Shown here piece after piece: positions 9,728 to 17,227 of a stretch of DNA of 59,916 nucleotides (the stretch's first letter is position 1; every line of letters starts with the position of its first letter). Where the stretch lies: contig CAIOST010000240.1 in the NCBI GenBank assembly GCA_903861045.1, forward strand, positions 1-59,916. The letters are read 5' to 3'. Below the pieces are notes generated by a model, which was given only the letters and a program-made list of their open reading frames with translations, had not been told where the DNA came from and searched no databases. This DNA is from an uncultured bacterium (GTDB lineage: Bacteria; Verrucomicrobiota; Kiritimatiellia; RFP12; CAIWXQ01). The position numbers were made by a program, and so were the translations under genes.

Positions 9728-9743
9728 TGGCACGCTTCCCGCT
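9728..9743 (+). promoter_or_regulatory. Sigma-54-like -24/-12 box
   Basis: TGGCACGCTTCCCGCT has a perfect -24 element (TGGCACG) and GC at the correct -12 spacing, though the -12 half (CCGCT) is imperfect. Transcription would begin at about 9754, almost at the ATG (9756), so it would make a leaderless message or the site is fortuitous. The 27-bp upstream block of the VPDGG genes is not present here. Confidence 0.35.
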
Positions 9744-9755
9744 CACACCAACCCC

Positions 9756-10859
9756 ATGAAAACAATGTTCACGCAGCATAAAAATCGGCTACACCACCTG
9801 CAATACGTCATCCTGCTTAGTGCGCTCTTCAGCCTTACCCCCTTGCTGAACGCCAGCAACGTCGCCATCGCTTGGGATCCACCCACAAGCAACACAGATG
9901 GCAGCGCGCTGACCGATCTGGCCGGCTATCGGCTTTATCATGGCACAGCCAGCGGGGTCTACACCGAAAACAGCGCCGTTGCCAATGGCAGCACGCTAAC
10001 CCTCTCGAACCTACTATCCGGCGGCACCCACTACTTCGCGGTCACCGCGCTCAACAGCGCCGGGGCGGAAGGGGCGTATTCCGACGAACTCGCCTTGCGG
10101 ATCCCGCCGGGTATTATCCTGAGCACCGCGCTTCTGTCGGTCGAGGAGGGCTCTTCGGTGACCCTTCAAGTCCGCCTGGAGGCGCCCCCCAGCCAAGCCA
10201 CCACGGTTCAAGTGCACCGCGTATCAGGTGGCTGCCCCTATTTGGGCATCACCGGGGGCACGCGGCTGCTGTTTTCCGCCACGAACTGGTCCACGTATCA
10301 GCCGGTCACGCTGCGCGCGCTGCCAGATCCGGTTCGAGCAAAACGTACCGCGCTCTTCGACTTCACCGGCACGGACCTTACATCGGCCCAACTCGCCGCG
10401 TCAGCAAGTAACCCAACCGTAACCCCCATCGAGCTGATTGACAACCAGGATGCGGACGCCAATGGGCTGCCCGATACCTGGGAAATCACTCGCTTCGGCG
10501 GCATCAACCTGGTAGGCGCAGCCGCCCTTGATGATTCGGATCAGGATGGGCTCTCCAATATCCAGGAATACATTGCCGGCACAGATCCGACCGATCCCGC
10601 CAGCCGACTGCTGGTGGAAATCCAAACACGCGCTGGTCAGCCCGAAGTCCGCGTGCAAACGATCGCCGCCACTGGCTACGGCTATCTCGGCAAAACCCGC
10701 AGCTACACCCTGCAACAGTGTCCCGACCTAGTCGCCGGAATATGGTCCCCGGTGGCTGCTGCCACCGACATACCAGCCGATGGCCAGACGGTAACCTATG
10801 CCGACAATCTAATCACCGCTCCCACCAGCTACTACCGCGTCAACGCCCAGCTCCACTAG
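9756..10859 (+). CDS. Secreted fibronectin type III protein
   Basis: 367-aa exported protein. Signal peptide over the first ~33 residues, then a fibronectin III domain (AIAWDPPTSNTDG ... THYFAVTALNSAG, ~35-118), a middle beta region (~120-225), a DADANGLPDTWE/DSDQDGLSNIQEY calcium-binding-type repeat segment (~230-270), and a C-terminal module (YTLQQCPDLVAGIWSPV ... YYRV) of the kind found in many Verrucomicrobiota secreted proteins. It lacks a VPDGG signal. The fibronectin domain closely resembles that of the 23201-25288 protein (DLAGYRLYHGTASGVYT versus DLAGYKIVWGTNSGVYT). Probably a matrix or surface protein; function unknown. Confidence 0.8.
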   Translation: MKTMFTQHKNRLHHLQYVILLSALFSLTPLLNASNVAIAWDPPTSNTDGSALTDLAGYRLYHGTASGVYTENSAVANGSTLTLSNLLSGGTHYFAVTALNSAGAEGAYSDELALRIPPGIILSTALLSVEEGSSVTLQVRLEAPPSQATTVQVHRVSGGCPYLGITGGTRLLFSATNWSTYQPVTLRALPDPVRAKRTALFDFTGTDLTSAQLAASASNPTVTPIELIDNQDADANGLPDTWEITRFGGINLVGAAALDDSDQDGLSNIQEYIAGTDPTDPASRLLVEIQTRAGQPEVRVQTIAATGYGYLGKTRSYTLQQCPDLVAGIWSPVAAATDIPADGQTVTYADNLITAPTSYYRVNAQLH

Positions 10860-10901
10860 GCGTGGCCAGCTGCAACCGCAACACGCGCAACCTTCCCCAT
10901 C

Positions 10902-10938
10902 ACAAGGGCCGGAGCAATCCGGCCCTTGTTGTTTTTGG
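10902..10938 (+). terminator. Rho-independent terminator
   Basis: An 11-bp perfect stem ACAAGGGCCGG / CCGGCCCTTGT with a 6-nt loop, followed by TGTTTTTGG. It lies 42 bp after the fibronectin III gene and ends that transcript. Its arms match those of the hairpin at 11052-11083. Confidence 0.85.
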
Positions 10939-11051
10939 TACACTGACAGGCCGCACGTAGTGACGCCGTAAGGCGTTTGCTTCTTTGCGTTGGCGCGTTC
11001 CTGTGCGGCGGACACAGAGGCACGACCTCCAGTGCGCCAGATGCCAGAAAT

Positions 11052-11083
11052 GCACAAGGGCCGTATTACTCCGGCCCTTGTGC
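11052..11083 (-). terminator. Hairpin terminator of VPDGG-CTERM gene
   Basis: A 12-bp perfect stem GCACAAGGGCCG / CGGCCCTTGTGC with an 8-nt loop, 31 bp after the stop of the minus-strand VPDGG gene. The minus-strand tail is only weakly T-rich (ATTTCTGG). The core arm ACAAGGGCCG is the same as in the terminator 120 bp away. Confidence 0.65.
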
Positions 11084-11114
11084 GGACAGATCTAAGAACG
11101 CTGCGCTGACGCAA

Positions 11115-11645
11115 CTACCGCGCCATCTTCCTGCGGAGAGCAGCCAGACTCAGCATGCCGAAGCTCAGCAGCGCCAAGGTCATCCCGCCGTCTGGAACCG
11201 GTCTGCGGTCGAAAGATTGCGGGTCCGTATCTATATATTTCCACGAGGCAGCCGACTGCGGCTCGCCGAATGGTACGCTGATGTAAGCCCATCTACCGAT
11301 CAGCTCTGTACCACTCCAGGCCAAAAAGGCGATCTCGTTACCAGGGGCGACGGTCGGCGCAGTACCCGCAAAAGTATACTGCACCAGGAAGTCGCCGCTG
11401 TAGGAGTACCCGCTGGCCGTCGTGTATCTTGAATTCACAAGCTCGGACGTCCAGCCGGCTAGCGACACCGTTACGGGATCGCTGAAGACGGAACTCCCGG
11501 AAGTGATAAACACCTCGATCCGGTCCATGTTCGGCGTTTCATTGTCAATGAAGCTGTACGTCCAGGTAATAGCCCTCACAGAACCTGCCGAGAAAAGGCA
11601 GACCCCCATCGCCACAACCAGCATATTTCGCATGGATTTGTTCAT
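11115..11645 (-). CDS. VPDGG-CTERM sorted exported protein
   Basis: 176-aa exosortase substrate. Signal peptide MNKSMRNMLVVAMGVCLFSAG, a Ser/Thr/Tyr-rich beta-type body (~30-145), and a C-terminal tripartite signal: VPDGG (150-154), a hydrophobic helix (LALLSFGMLSLAAL) and a basic tail RRKMAR. The track start at 11825 is wrong: ATG 11645 has AAGGAAG four bases upstream and starts the signal peptide. A sigma-54 promoter (11725-11740) and a 27-bp block (11838-11864) lie upstream. It is last on the left border of the EPS block, transcribed outward. Expected to be cleaved by the exosortase and displayed in the outer envelope or EPS. The body matches no family I recognise. Confidence 0.88.
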   Translation of the reverse strand: MNKSMRNMLVVAMGVCLFSAGSVRAITWTYSFIDNETPNMDRIEVFITSGSSVFSDPVTVSLAGWTSELVNSRYTTASGYSYSGDFLVQYTFAGTAPTVAPGNEIAFLAWSGTELIGRWAYISVPFGEPQSAASWKYIDTDPQSFDRRPVPDGGMTLALLSFGMLSLAALRRKMAR

Positions 11646-11724
11646 GACACTTCCTTTCGTATTGCAGGCCAACTGCCATTGCCCGTTGCAGCCGGCGTGA
11701 TTGAACCTGCGCATAACCATGTAT

Positions 11725-11740
11725 AGCAATTGTCGTGCCG
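11725..11740 (-). promoter_or_regulatory. Sigma-54 promoter of VPDGG-CTERM gene
   Basis: On the minus strand the sequence reads CGGCACGACAATTGCT, matching TGGCACG-N4-TTGCW at every position except the first. Start of transcription is expected near 11714, giving a ~70-nt leader with a good ribosome binding site before ATG 11645. Confidence 0.8.
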
Positions 11741-11837
11741 GAACTAGACACCGACCAAACATGATTTGCACTACATTGCTGTGCAACATGTTGCGAGCTT
11801 TACCAGCGGCGGTAGCATTCTCCAAAATTCGTCGGAG

Positions 11838-11864
11838 GCTGGCAAACTGTAAAGAAGTCCGACG
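11838..11864 (-). promoter_or_regulatory. Candidate PrsR upstream activating site
   Basis: On the minus strand this reads CGTCGG-AC-TTCTTTAC-AG-TTTGCCAGC. The same block with only four changes lies upstream of the other VPDGG gene (50396-50422), in the same orientation relative to its promoter. It is 97 bp upstream of the -24 element, a usual distance for an enhancer-binding protein. A 7-bp half-site CGTCGGA at 11830-11836 forms an inverted pair with TCCGACG at 11858-11864, fitting a dimeric regulator. Confidence 0.65.
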
Positions 11865-12062
11865 TTTTTACTTCCTCGGCGCCAGCATCATCAGCGCAAT
11901 TGTCACAACGGCGCCGGCACAGAAGCATGGTCTATTCTTTTGCCATGATTTTTGACGAATGCGTCCTGTTTGCTCACAGGGGGCGCCTCAAGGGTTAGCA
12001 CCAACAACAATCCTGAAAATCCTGTTAATCGTGTTAACGTATTCTGCTACGCACCTACGGCC
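11865..12062. other. Intergenic, part of ATCCTGT-type repeat
   Basis: No gene is seen. Bases ~12010-12038 read ATCCTGAAAATCCTGTTAATC, built from the same ATCCTGT unit as the palindrome at 27283-27352. It lies just downstream of the wecB-like gene stop. Confidence 0.5.
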
Positions 12063-13127
12063 TCACCCCACCAGCGCCGCCGCGATGCGTTCGCCGGCGT
12101 GACCGTCCCACAGCGGCGGAATCGCGCCTCTGGGCCCCTGATTACCCAGCACCTTGCCGATCTCTTGTTCCATGCGCGCCGTGTCCGTGCCTACCAGCAC
12201 ATTGGTGCCAATTTCAATGGTAATAGGCCGTTCCGTGGTGGTGCGCATGGTCAAACACGGTACCCGCAGGTAGGTCGTCTCTTCCTGAATGCCGCCGGAA
12301 TCCGTAACCACCACCGCCGCATGGCTCTGCAACCACAAGAACTCCAGGTAGCCCAGCGGTTCGGTCAAAAAGAGTCCGCGGGCGGCCTCCTGCAAGCCGA
12401 ACTGCGCGATCTTCTGCCGCGTGCGCGGATGCACGGGGAAGATCACCGGCAGCGTCCGACTGGTCCGCGCCAAAGCCCGCACCAGCGCCTCCAACATATA
12501 CGGATCATCCACATTCGACGGCCGATGCAGGGTCACGAGCACAAACTCTGCCGGCAGGTTCGGGACGCTGGGCTCACGCGCCTGGGGCAACAAGCGGATC
12601 AACGTATCAATCATCACATTGCCGACCAGCCAGATCTTCTCCGGAGCCACCCCTTCTCGCAGCAGGTTCACGTCGCCGTCCACGGACGGTGTGAAGAGCA
12701 CGTTACTGATCTGATCCGTCAAGAGGCGGTTGATTTCTTCGGGCATGGCACGGTCAAACGAACGCAACCCGGCCTCGACATGGCCGACCGGGATCCCCAG
12801 CTTCGTGGCCACCACCGAGGCGGCTACCGTCGAATTCACATCGCCATACACCAGCACCATATCCGGTCTTTCAGCCAGCAAAACCGGTTCGAAGCGCGTC
12901 ATCACCTCGGCGGTCTGTTTGGCGTGCGATCCGGAGCCCACTTCCAGGTTGTGATCCGGCAGTGGCAGGCCCAGTTGATCAAAGAACGTGCCGGACATAT
13001 TCGCGTCATAATGCTGGCCGGTATGGACCAACACTTGACGGACCTCCAGACGTGCCCGCAGCGCCCGCAACACCGGTGCCGCCTTCATGAAATTAGGCCG
13101 CGCCCCTACCACATGCAATATGGTCAT
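12063..13127 (-). CDS. wecB: UDP-GlcNAc 2-epimerase family (WecB/WbpI type)
   Basis: 354-aa non-hydrolysing UDP-sugar 2-epimerase, of normal length. Family motifs are GARPNFMKAAP near the N-terminus, HTGQHYDANMS, VYGDVNST, HVEAGLRS and PEEINR, then TDSGGIQEE in the C-terminal lobe. It interconverts C2 epimers of a UDP-N-acetylated sugar. With the WbpB/D/E-like genes at 45-48 kb and the dehydrogenase at 25-27 kb, it could be the WbpI step giving UDP-ManNAc3NAcA; alternatively it makes UDP-ManNAc. The opening motif and the DANMS..FFDQL string are more WbpI-like. Start has AAAGGA five bases upstream. It is the last enzyme gene of the minus-strand EPS block. Confidence 0.9.
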   Translation of the reverse strand: MTILHVVGARPNFMKAAPVLRALRARLEVRQVLVHTGQHYDANMSGTFFDQLGLPLPDHNLEVGSGSHAKQTAEVMTRFEPVLLAERPDMVLVYGDVNSTVAASVVATKLGIPVGHVEAGLRSFDRAMPEEINRLLTDQISNVLFTPSVDGDVNLLREGVAPEKIWLVGNVMIDTLIRLLPQAREPSVPNLPAEFVLVTLHRPSNVDDPYMLEALVRALARTSRTLPVIFPVHPRTRQKIAQFGLQEAARGLFLTEPLGYLEFLWLQSHAAVVVTDSGGIQEETTYLRVPCLTMRTTTERPITIEIGTNVLVGTDTARMEQEIGKVLGNQGPRGAIPPLWDGHAGERIAAALVG

Positions 13128-13145
13128 AGGAATCCTTTATGCTAA

Positions 13146-13298
13146 TTACACCCCTGCCCCGAAAAAGAACCGCACATACAGATACGCCACACCTTCGCAC
13201 AGCACTTCCCGCACGCCTTCGCTATAGCGCCACCAATGGACGGGATCGTATTCGCGTTCGTCCATGGCCAGCACCCCAACGCGGACCGTGTTTCCCAT
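13146..13298 (-). pseudogene. Remnant of YdcF-like (DUF218) protein, C-terminus
   Basis: A 50-codon open frame on the minus strand reads MGNTVRVGVLAMD ... YDPVHWWRYSEGVREVL ... AYLYVRFFF before a TAA. To my knowledge this pattern (YDP.RWW..SEG.REV..E..AYLY) is the C-terminal end of YdcF-like DUF218 proteins, which occur in EPS loci. The frame is closed by TGA four codons upstream and the rest of the ~200-aa protein is absent, so it is a decayed fragment. It may still be translated from the internal ATG. Too short for the ORF track. Confidence 0.5.
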
Positions 13299-13330
13299 GG
13301 CCTTCTGAAATCACATAACGAGCGTCTCCC

Positions 13331-15178
13331 TCACTCGAGACGCCTCAGGTTAGAAATGGGCATCGGGCTTTTGGCTGCTATGAACTCGAGAGCCCCGATG
13401 TCGGGAGCCGCATCGTTCAGGCGCGAGGTCAAGTCGTAATCTACAATGACGGGACTGACGAACACGCCAGCGTTGATGCACGGCGAACCGGCGGCCAAAT
13501 GCGCCTCCGCCAACGTAGTGGGATTGGAATACACCAACAAGGGCAAACCAAAGGATGAATTCTCTTCGTTAGGAAATCCGTCGCGCAGCATGGCCGCCTG
13601 CATGGCCGCAAGCGTCTTATAGTTCGAACCGCGATAGACGAACGACTGTCCGGAGTCCGTGGTTTTGAAGTACCGGTTGTTACTCAACCTGACACCGGCA
13701 TACGTCGTCTCATTTGAGTCGGCACCGACCAGAAGCATGTCGCCAGAGTTCGAAATCAGAAGGTTATTTCGTACCTCAAGCTGCGTGTTACTTCCGAAAA
13801 AGTGGAAACCATTGGCGCCGGGATAGCTGCCGTTCGCGATGGTATTATGAATAAAACGATTGCCATGGCACGCGGGGTTGACGCTGCCCGGACCGCCGTT
13901 CTTGCCGTCAGACTGCAATGCCGGGCCGTATACGTTCAACACCACATTGTTGTACACAACGTTGTCGTTGGCGCCGTCGCGCAACTGGACGGCAATCCCG
14001 CCGCCCACGTTATACCCCTTGATATCGTGAATGAAGTTGTGGCGGATCACGTTGCCTTTCGTGCCACTTCGAAAATAGACAGCATTCTGCGCGGGCCCAG
14101 ATAGTTCGTTATATTCGACGCAACCATGGACGGCGCCATAAGCGACCCCGCTAGCCCAAGCGCCCACCACGCCAACAAGGTCCCCACCACGCGCGTAGCA
14201 GCCATAGATACGATTGCTAACTACTTGCAAGCTCTGACACGTTCCCGCGCTGCCGGATTCGAAGTAGATCAGCGACCCGTATCCGTTACCGTCGGGGTCG
14301 TAGCAATCGCGCACAGTGCTCGCTCGCAGCACAAAGTTGCTTGATCGCATGACGTAAATGGCACCAGCCGCTCCGGAGGCGTCGTGAATGAACACTCGAT
14401 CCAGGACGACGAAGTCGCTCTCATAAACGTAGCAAATGGGATGCACGGCGTTACGCAGTCCGCTCTGTTTCATTTCGACATCGCGGATCGTGACATAGTC
14501 CTTCCGATAGATATAAACACACTTGGATCGCGCGGAACCCTCAACTCGCAATCCGGCGAGTGCGGGCGACTTCGGCGAGTAGATATACACCGTGGAGAAC
14601 CCAAGGCCATCCGCGTCGCCCCACGCCCACCGGTCAGCGGCGAGATTTCCCGCGATGTAGGGCGTCCACTGACCGGCGTACTCACCGATGAACTGATACC
14701 GCTCGTTCAGCCAAACCCCGCCTGGCTCCGGAATCTGGGGGTTCAACCCGGCGCTGGTGGTAAGATACCACTGGTTGCCAGCAGAAGATGCGTTCCAGCG
14801 GAACGGCTCGGCCGAGTAGTCGGCCGCGCCGTTGATGACGGGGGGTGCCCCCTCTCCATAAGATTGAATCGTCAAGGGGCGATTCGACGTCCCCCCTGCG
14901 CCAATCTGAAGTTCTTCGCGCCACTCGCATCCCCGGCGAAGATTGACGAAAACCACATCACCGGTTGCGATCATCTGTCCGATGGCTGTCCAGTTGATGT
15001 TAGAGAAGGCTCGGTAGGGGGCAGATAGCGTTCCATTGCCACTGCTTGACACCGACGCATCCACATACAATTGCTGTTCCTCTCCACGAGAGTATTCGGC
15101 ATGACCAACTGTCAAGGTTAGTACCATGAACCCCAGAGTTTGTGTTAGCCGAATACGCATGCATGTACAATTGTTCAT
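13331..15178 (-). CDS. Secreted right-handed beta-helix protein
   Basis: 615-aa exported protein. I use ATG 15178 (SD GAGGG seven bases upstream), which opens a signal peptide; the track start 15253 is upstream of it. The body is rich in Asn/Gly turns and parallel beta-helix rungs (NFVLRASTVRDC, NVIRHNFIHDI, NDNVVYNNVVLNV), as in pectate-lyase-like or polysaccharide-lyase/epimerase folds. It ends with PDIGALEF, a common ending in such proteins from PVC bacteria, and lacks a VPDGG signal. Lying inside the EPS locus it may bind, cleave or epimerise the polymer. Specific activity cannot be read from the sequence. A small hairpin (GCGTCTC/GAGACGC) overlaps its stop. Confidence 0.75.
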   Translation of the reverse strand: MNNCTCMRIRLTQTLGFMVLTLTVGHAEYSRGEEQQLYVDASVSSSGNGTLSAPYRAFSNINWTAIGQMIATGDVVFVNLRRGCEWREELQIGAGGTSNRPLTIQSYGEGAPPVINGAADYSAEPFRWNASSAGNQWYLTTSAGLNPQIPEPGGVWLNERYQFIGEYAGQWTPYIAGNLAADRWAWGDADGLGFSTVYIYSPKSPALAGLRVEGSARSKCVYIYRKDYVTIRDVEMKQSGLRNAVHPICYVYESDFVVLDRVFIHDASGAAGAIYVMRSSNFVLRASTVRDCYDPDGNGYGSLIYFESGSAGTCQSLQVVSNRIYGCYARGGDLVGVVGAWASGVAYGAVHGCVEYNELSGPAQNAVYFRSGTKGNVIRHNFIHDIKGYNVGGGIAVQLRDGANDNVVYNNVVLNVYGPALQSDGKNGGPGSVNPACHGNRFIHNTIANGSYPGANGFHFFGSNTQLEVRNNLLISNSGDMLLVGADSNETTYAGVRLSNNRYFKTTDSGQSFVYRGSNYKTLAAMQAAMLRDGFPNEENSSFGLPLLVYSNPTTLAEAHLAAGSPCINAGVFVSPVIVDYDLTSRLNDAAPDIGALEFIAAKSPMPISNLRRLE

Positions 15179-15272
15179 GGATTTGCCCTCTTTTCGTGAC
15201 CGTACCGCGAAGATCCAAGAAAGAATGGCTCCAAAATGATAAAGGCCAACCACCCCGACACCTTCCGTGCCA

Positions 15273-16340
15273 CTAATTACGACACGCGCGCCACTTCATC
15301 CAACGCTGACCTATTGCTTGTGCGAGGTCGCCAACGCGCATCATCACAAGACTTAGCCGATTGCTACAAGCCTCATATTCGCCCACGTGTTCCATGGCCA
15401 AACCAGACATGCCAGCCTTGAATTTATCAACCGACTGCGTGACATCACCTCCGCGTCCGCCCAGATCGAGCCAACGGCACCCATGCTTTTGCATCCATTC
15501 CACCGTTTTCCATTTTGCCAGATAGGAGCTATTTACTCGCCGTCCTTCGCCGCCGGTGGCGGCCAACAAGCACAGGCCCGTATCGCCCAGCGCGGAAAAC
15601 ACCGCGGCGGACACGGGCAAGCCCGCAAACCGGCACACGACGAGTTGCATCTTCTGGTCGTCCGGCAAAAGCGCCTGCATACGGCGCAGTTCTTCCGGCT
15701 TCACGAACGCCGCGAAGTGTTTGCGGCCACGTAGTTCCTGATACAAATTGTCCAGGCTGCTGAACAACTCGTCGCCAGTGCCCTCCGCCACGTTAATTTG
15801 CGCATCTTCGGCCTGCCGCAAATGCTTGCGCCAATGCTTGTCAAGCTTCTTGCTTAACTCGTCGAGTGGCGGGGCAAGATCGAGGACGAACGTTGCATAT
15901 GGGCTACGGTTAGCGCGACGCACAAAATGCTCGTCTGCGAAAACTTTCTGCACCGGCACATCTCCCTCCCCATGAAAAACCCGTGGCAGGAGGCGCAGGA
16001 GGAACCCTCGGCGTTGAACGTATTCCTCCCGCAGTGCCCGCAGCACCTCGGCCAGGTTATGCGCTTCGGGGCATTCCTTCCGCCGCCGCCACAGCGGACC
16101 CCACCGCACATAAGCGATGCCACCGGGCAGGTACGGACAACGAAGCAACCGAATTTGCGCGGCACCAACAGGTTCAGAAGCATCCCACACGACCAGGTGA
16201 CTGAGTGCGGCTGAAGTCCAACGCGTCGCGCCATATGCCCAGGTCTGGTATAAGGAGGCGTCGTCGAACGCGCGCACGACTCCAGCCCAGGAATCCGGAG
16301 TCATCGAATCCACCGTTGTCCGATATGATCGCGCTGTCAT
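15273..16340 (-). CDS. FemAB/GNAT-type acyltransferase of EPS locus
   Basis: 355-aa protein with the double GNAT-fold pattern of FemAB-like proteins: an N-terminal half with LYQTWAYGATRW and a C-terminal half with AAVFSALGDTGLCLLAATGG and WLDLGGRGG. Proteins of this kind (PEP-CTERM/XrtA-associated FemAB family) are common in exosortase EPS loci and are thought to transfer an acyl or aminoacyl group to the polymer or its lipid-linked unit. It overlaps the upstream deacetylase gene by ATGA, so the two are coupled. A second, only distantly similar FemAB-like gene lies at 44507-45541. Confidence 0.8.
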   Translation of the reverse strand: MTARSYRTTVDSMTPDSWAGVVRAFDDASLYQTWAYGATRWTSAALSHLVVWDASEPVGAAQIRLLRCPYLPGGIAYVRWGPLWRRRKECPEAHNLAEVLRALREEYVQRRGFLLRLLPRVFHGEGDVPVQKVFADEHFVRRANRSPYATFVLDLAPPLDELSKKLDKHWRKHLRQAEDAQINVAEGTGDELFSSLDNLYQELRGRKHFAAFVKPEELRRMQALLPDDQKMQLVVCRFAGLPVSAAVFSALGDTGLCLLAATGGEGRRVNSSYLAKWKTVEWMQKHGCRWLDLGGRGGDVTQSVDKFKAGMSGLAMEHVGEYEACSNRLSLVMMRVGDLAQAIGQRWMKWRACRN

Positions 16341-17212
16341 GTCTTGTTACAGGGCTCCGTTGGGCACGGCGCAACGCACGTCCGAGTGATTCCGGCACAG
16401 ACCACACGGTGCAGTGCCCGTTTGATGGCAATCGCCGTCGGCAGCCATTGATACGCGCCGGCCAGTTTGAGTTGAAACTCAATGGCCCAGTCGGTCGGCT
16501 CCACATTGATACGTCCGACCGCAAAGGCCTGCAAGGGGTCGTAAACGACGTGAGGCAGGGTCGTAAAGAGTCGGCCATAACCCGCCGCACGCACAGCGCT
16601 GAGATGTTCAGGGGCGAAGGCGCCATACGGAAAGCTGAACATTTCTGAGCCGCCTTCCGCAATTGTCGCCAACCGCCGACGCGAATCTTCGAGTTCCCGA
16701 CGCACACCGGCGTCATCCAACGCGCAGAAGTTCGTATGGGTGACGCCATGGGAGCCCAGCGTGATCGCCGGGCCTGCCAACCGGCGCAGTTCGTCGATGC
16801 ACAAGACGCGATCGGCGTGCAGAGGATGGTGCGGATCATCGATCCAATCCGGCGTCCTTCCAGCGAAGTCCGTGGGCACGAACACGGTCGCGTGAATTCC
16901 CCGCTGTGCGAGTTCAGGGAATGCATTGCGCGCCGCGCTGGCGAGCGCATCGTCGAAAGTCACTGAAACATATTGCTTGCCGGCCTCCAGAGGCTGCCGC
17001 CAAGCAGCGGGAATTACTTCGGCTCGCTTTTGCAGTTCATTCATCTGCCGAACGAACCCGGCACGCGCCTCATCAGGGACGGCATGGTAGTAGAGAACGA
17101 TCCAGATTCCCGGCGTGGCGTGTCCAGACAGGACGCTGTGCAGCCGCCGCAGCAATGTCCAGCACAGCCAAAAAACTGCGGCGATCACCAGCTTGAGCAA
17201 ACGGGAAGTCAT
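16337..17212 (-). CDS. Polysaccharide deacetylase (NodB family)
   Basis: 291-aa carbohydrate esterase family 4-type protein. An N-terminal hydrophobic segment (LLKLVIAAVFWLCWTLL) anchors or exports it. Motif 1 is altered to VTFDDALAS (no Gly after FDD), motif 2 is SHGVTH, and HATVFVPTDF follows motif 1. It probably removes N-acetyl groups from EPS sugars. Starts 15 bp after the methyltransferase gene stop and overlaps the FemAB gene. Confidence 0.82.
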   Translation of the reverse strand: MTSRLLKLVIAAVFWLCWTLLRRLHSVLSGHATPGIWIVLYYHAVPDEARAGFVRQMNELQKRAEVIPAAWRQPLEAGKQYVSVTFDDALASAARNAFPELAQRGIHATVFVPTDFAGRTPDWIDDPHHPLHADRVLCIDELRRLAGPAITLGSHGVTHTNFCALDDAGVRRELEDSRRRLATIAEGGSEMFSFPYGAFAPEHLSAVRAAGYGRLFTTLPHVVYDPLQAFAVGRINVEPTDWAIEFQLKLAGAYQWLPTAIAIKRALHRVVCAGITRTCVAPCPTEPCNKT

Positions 17213-17227
17213 GTCGGTCTCAATCCG

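Larger units (their letters stand above)
9238..9755 (+). other. Intergenic region with hairpin, no gene seen
   Basis: 518 bp without a convincing gene. The minus-strand ORFs here (171 and 72 aa) have low-complexity Arg/Gly/Ala composition and no family features. The region holds a strong hairpin (9451-9484) flanked by direct repeats of TTGGCATGCT, and a sigma-54-like box just before the next gene. Confidence 0.6.

Noticed and set aside
9218-9733. 171-aa minus-strand ORF in the intergenic region
   Set aside because: No ribosome binding site, low-complexity composition, crosses the hairpin and the end of the barrel gene.
11952-13145. 397-aa plus-strand ORF
   Set aside because: It is antisense to the wecB-like gene, whose family motifs are clear on the minus strand. 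Its translation is His/Arg-rich with no family features.
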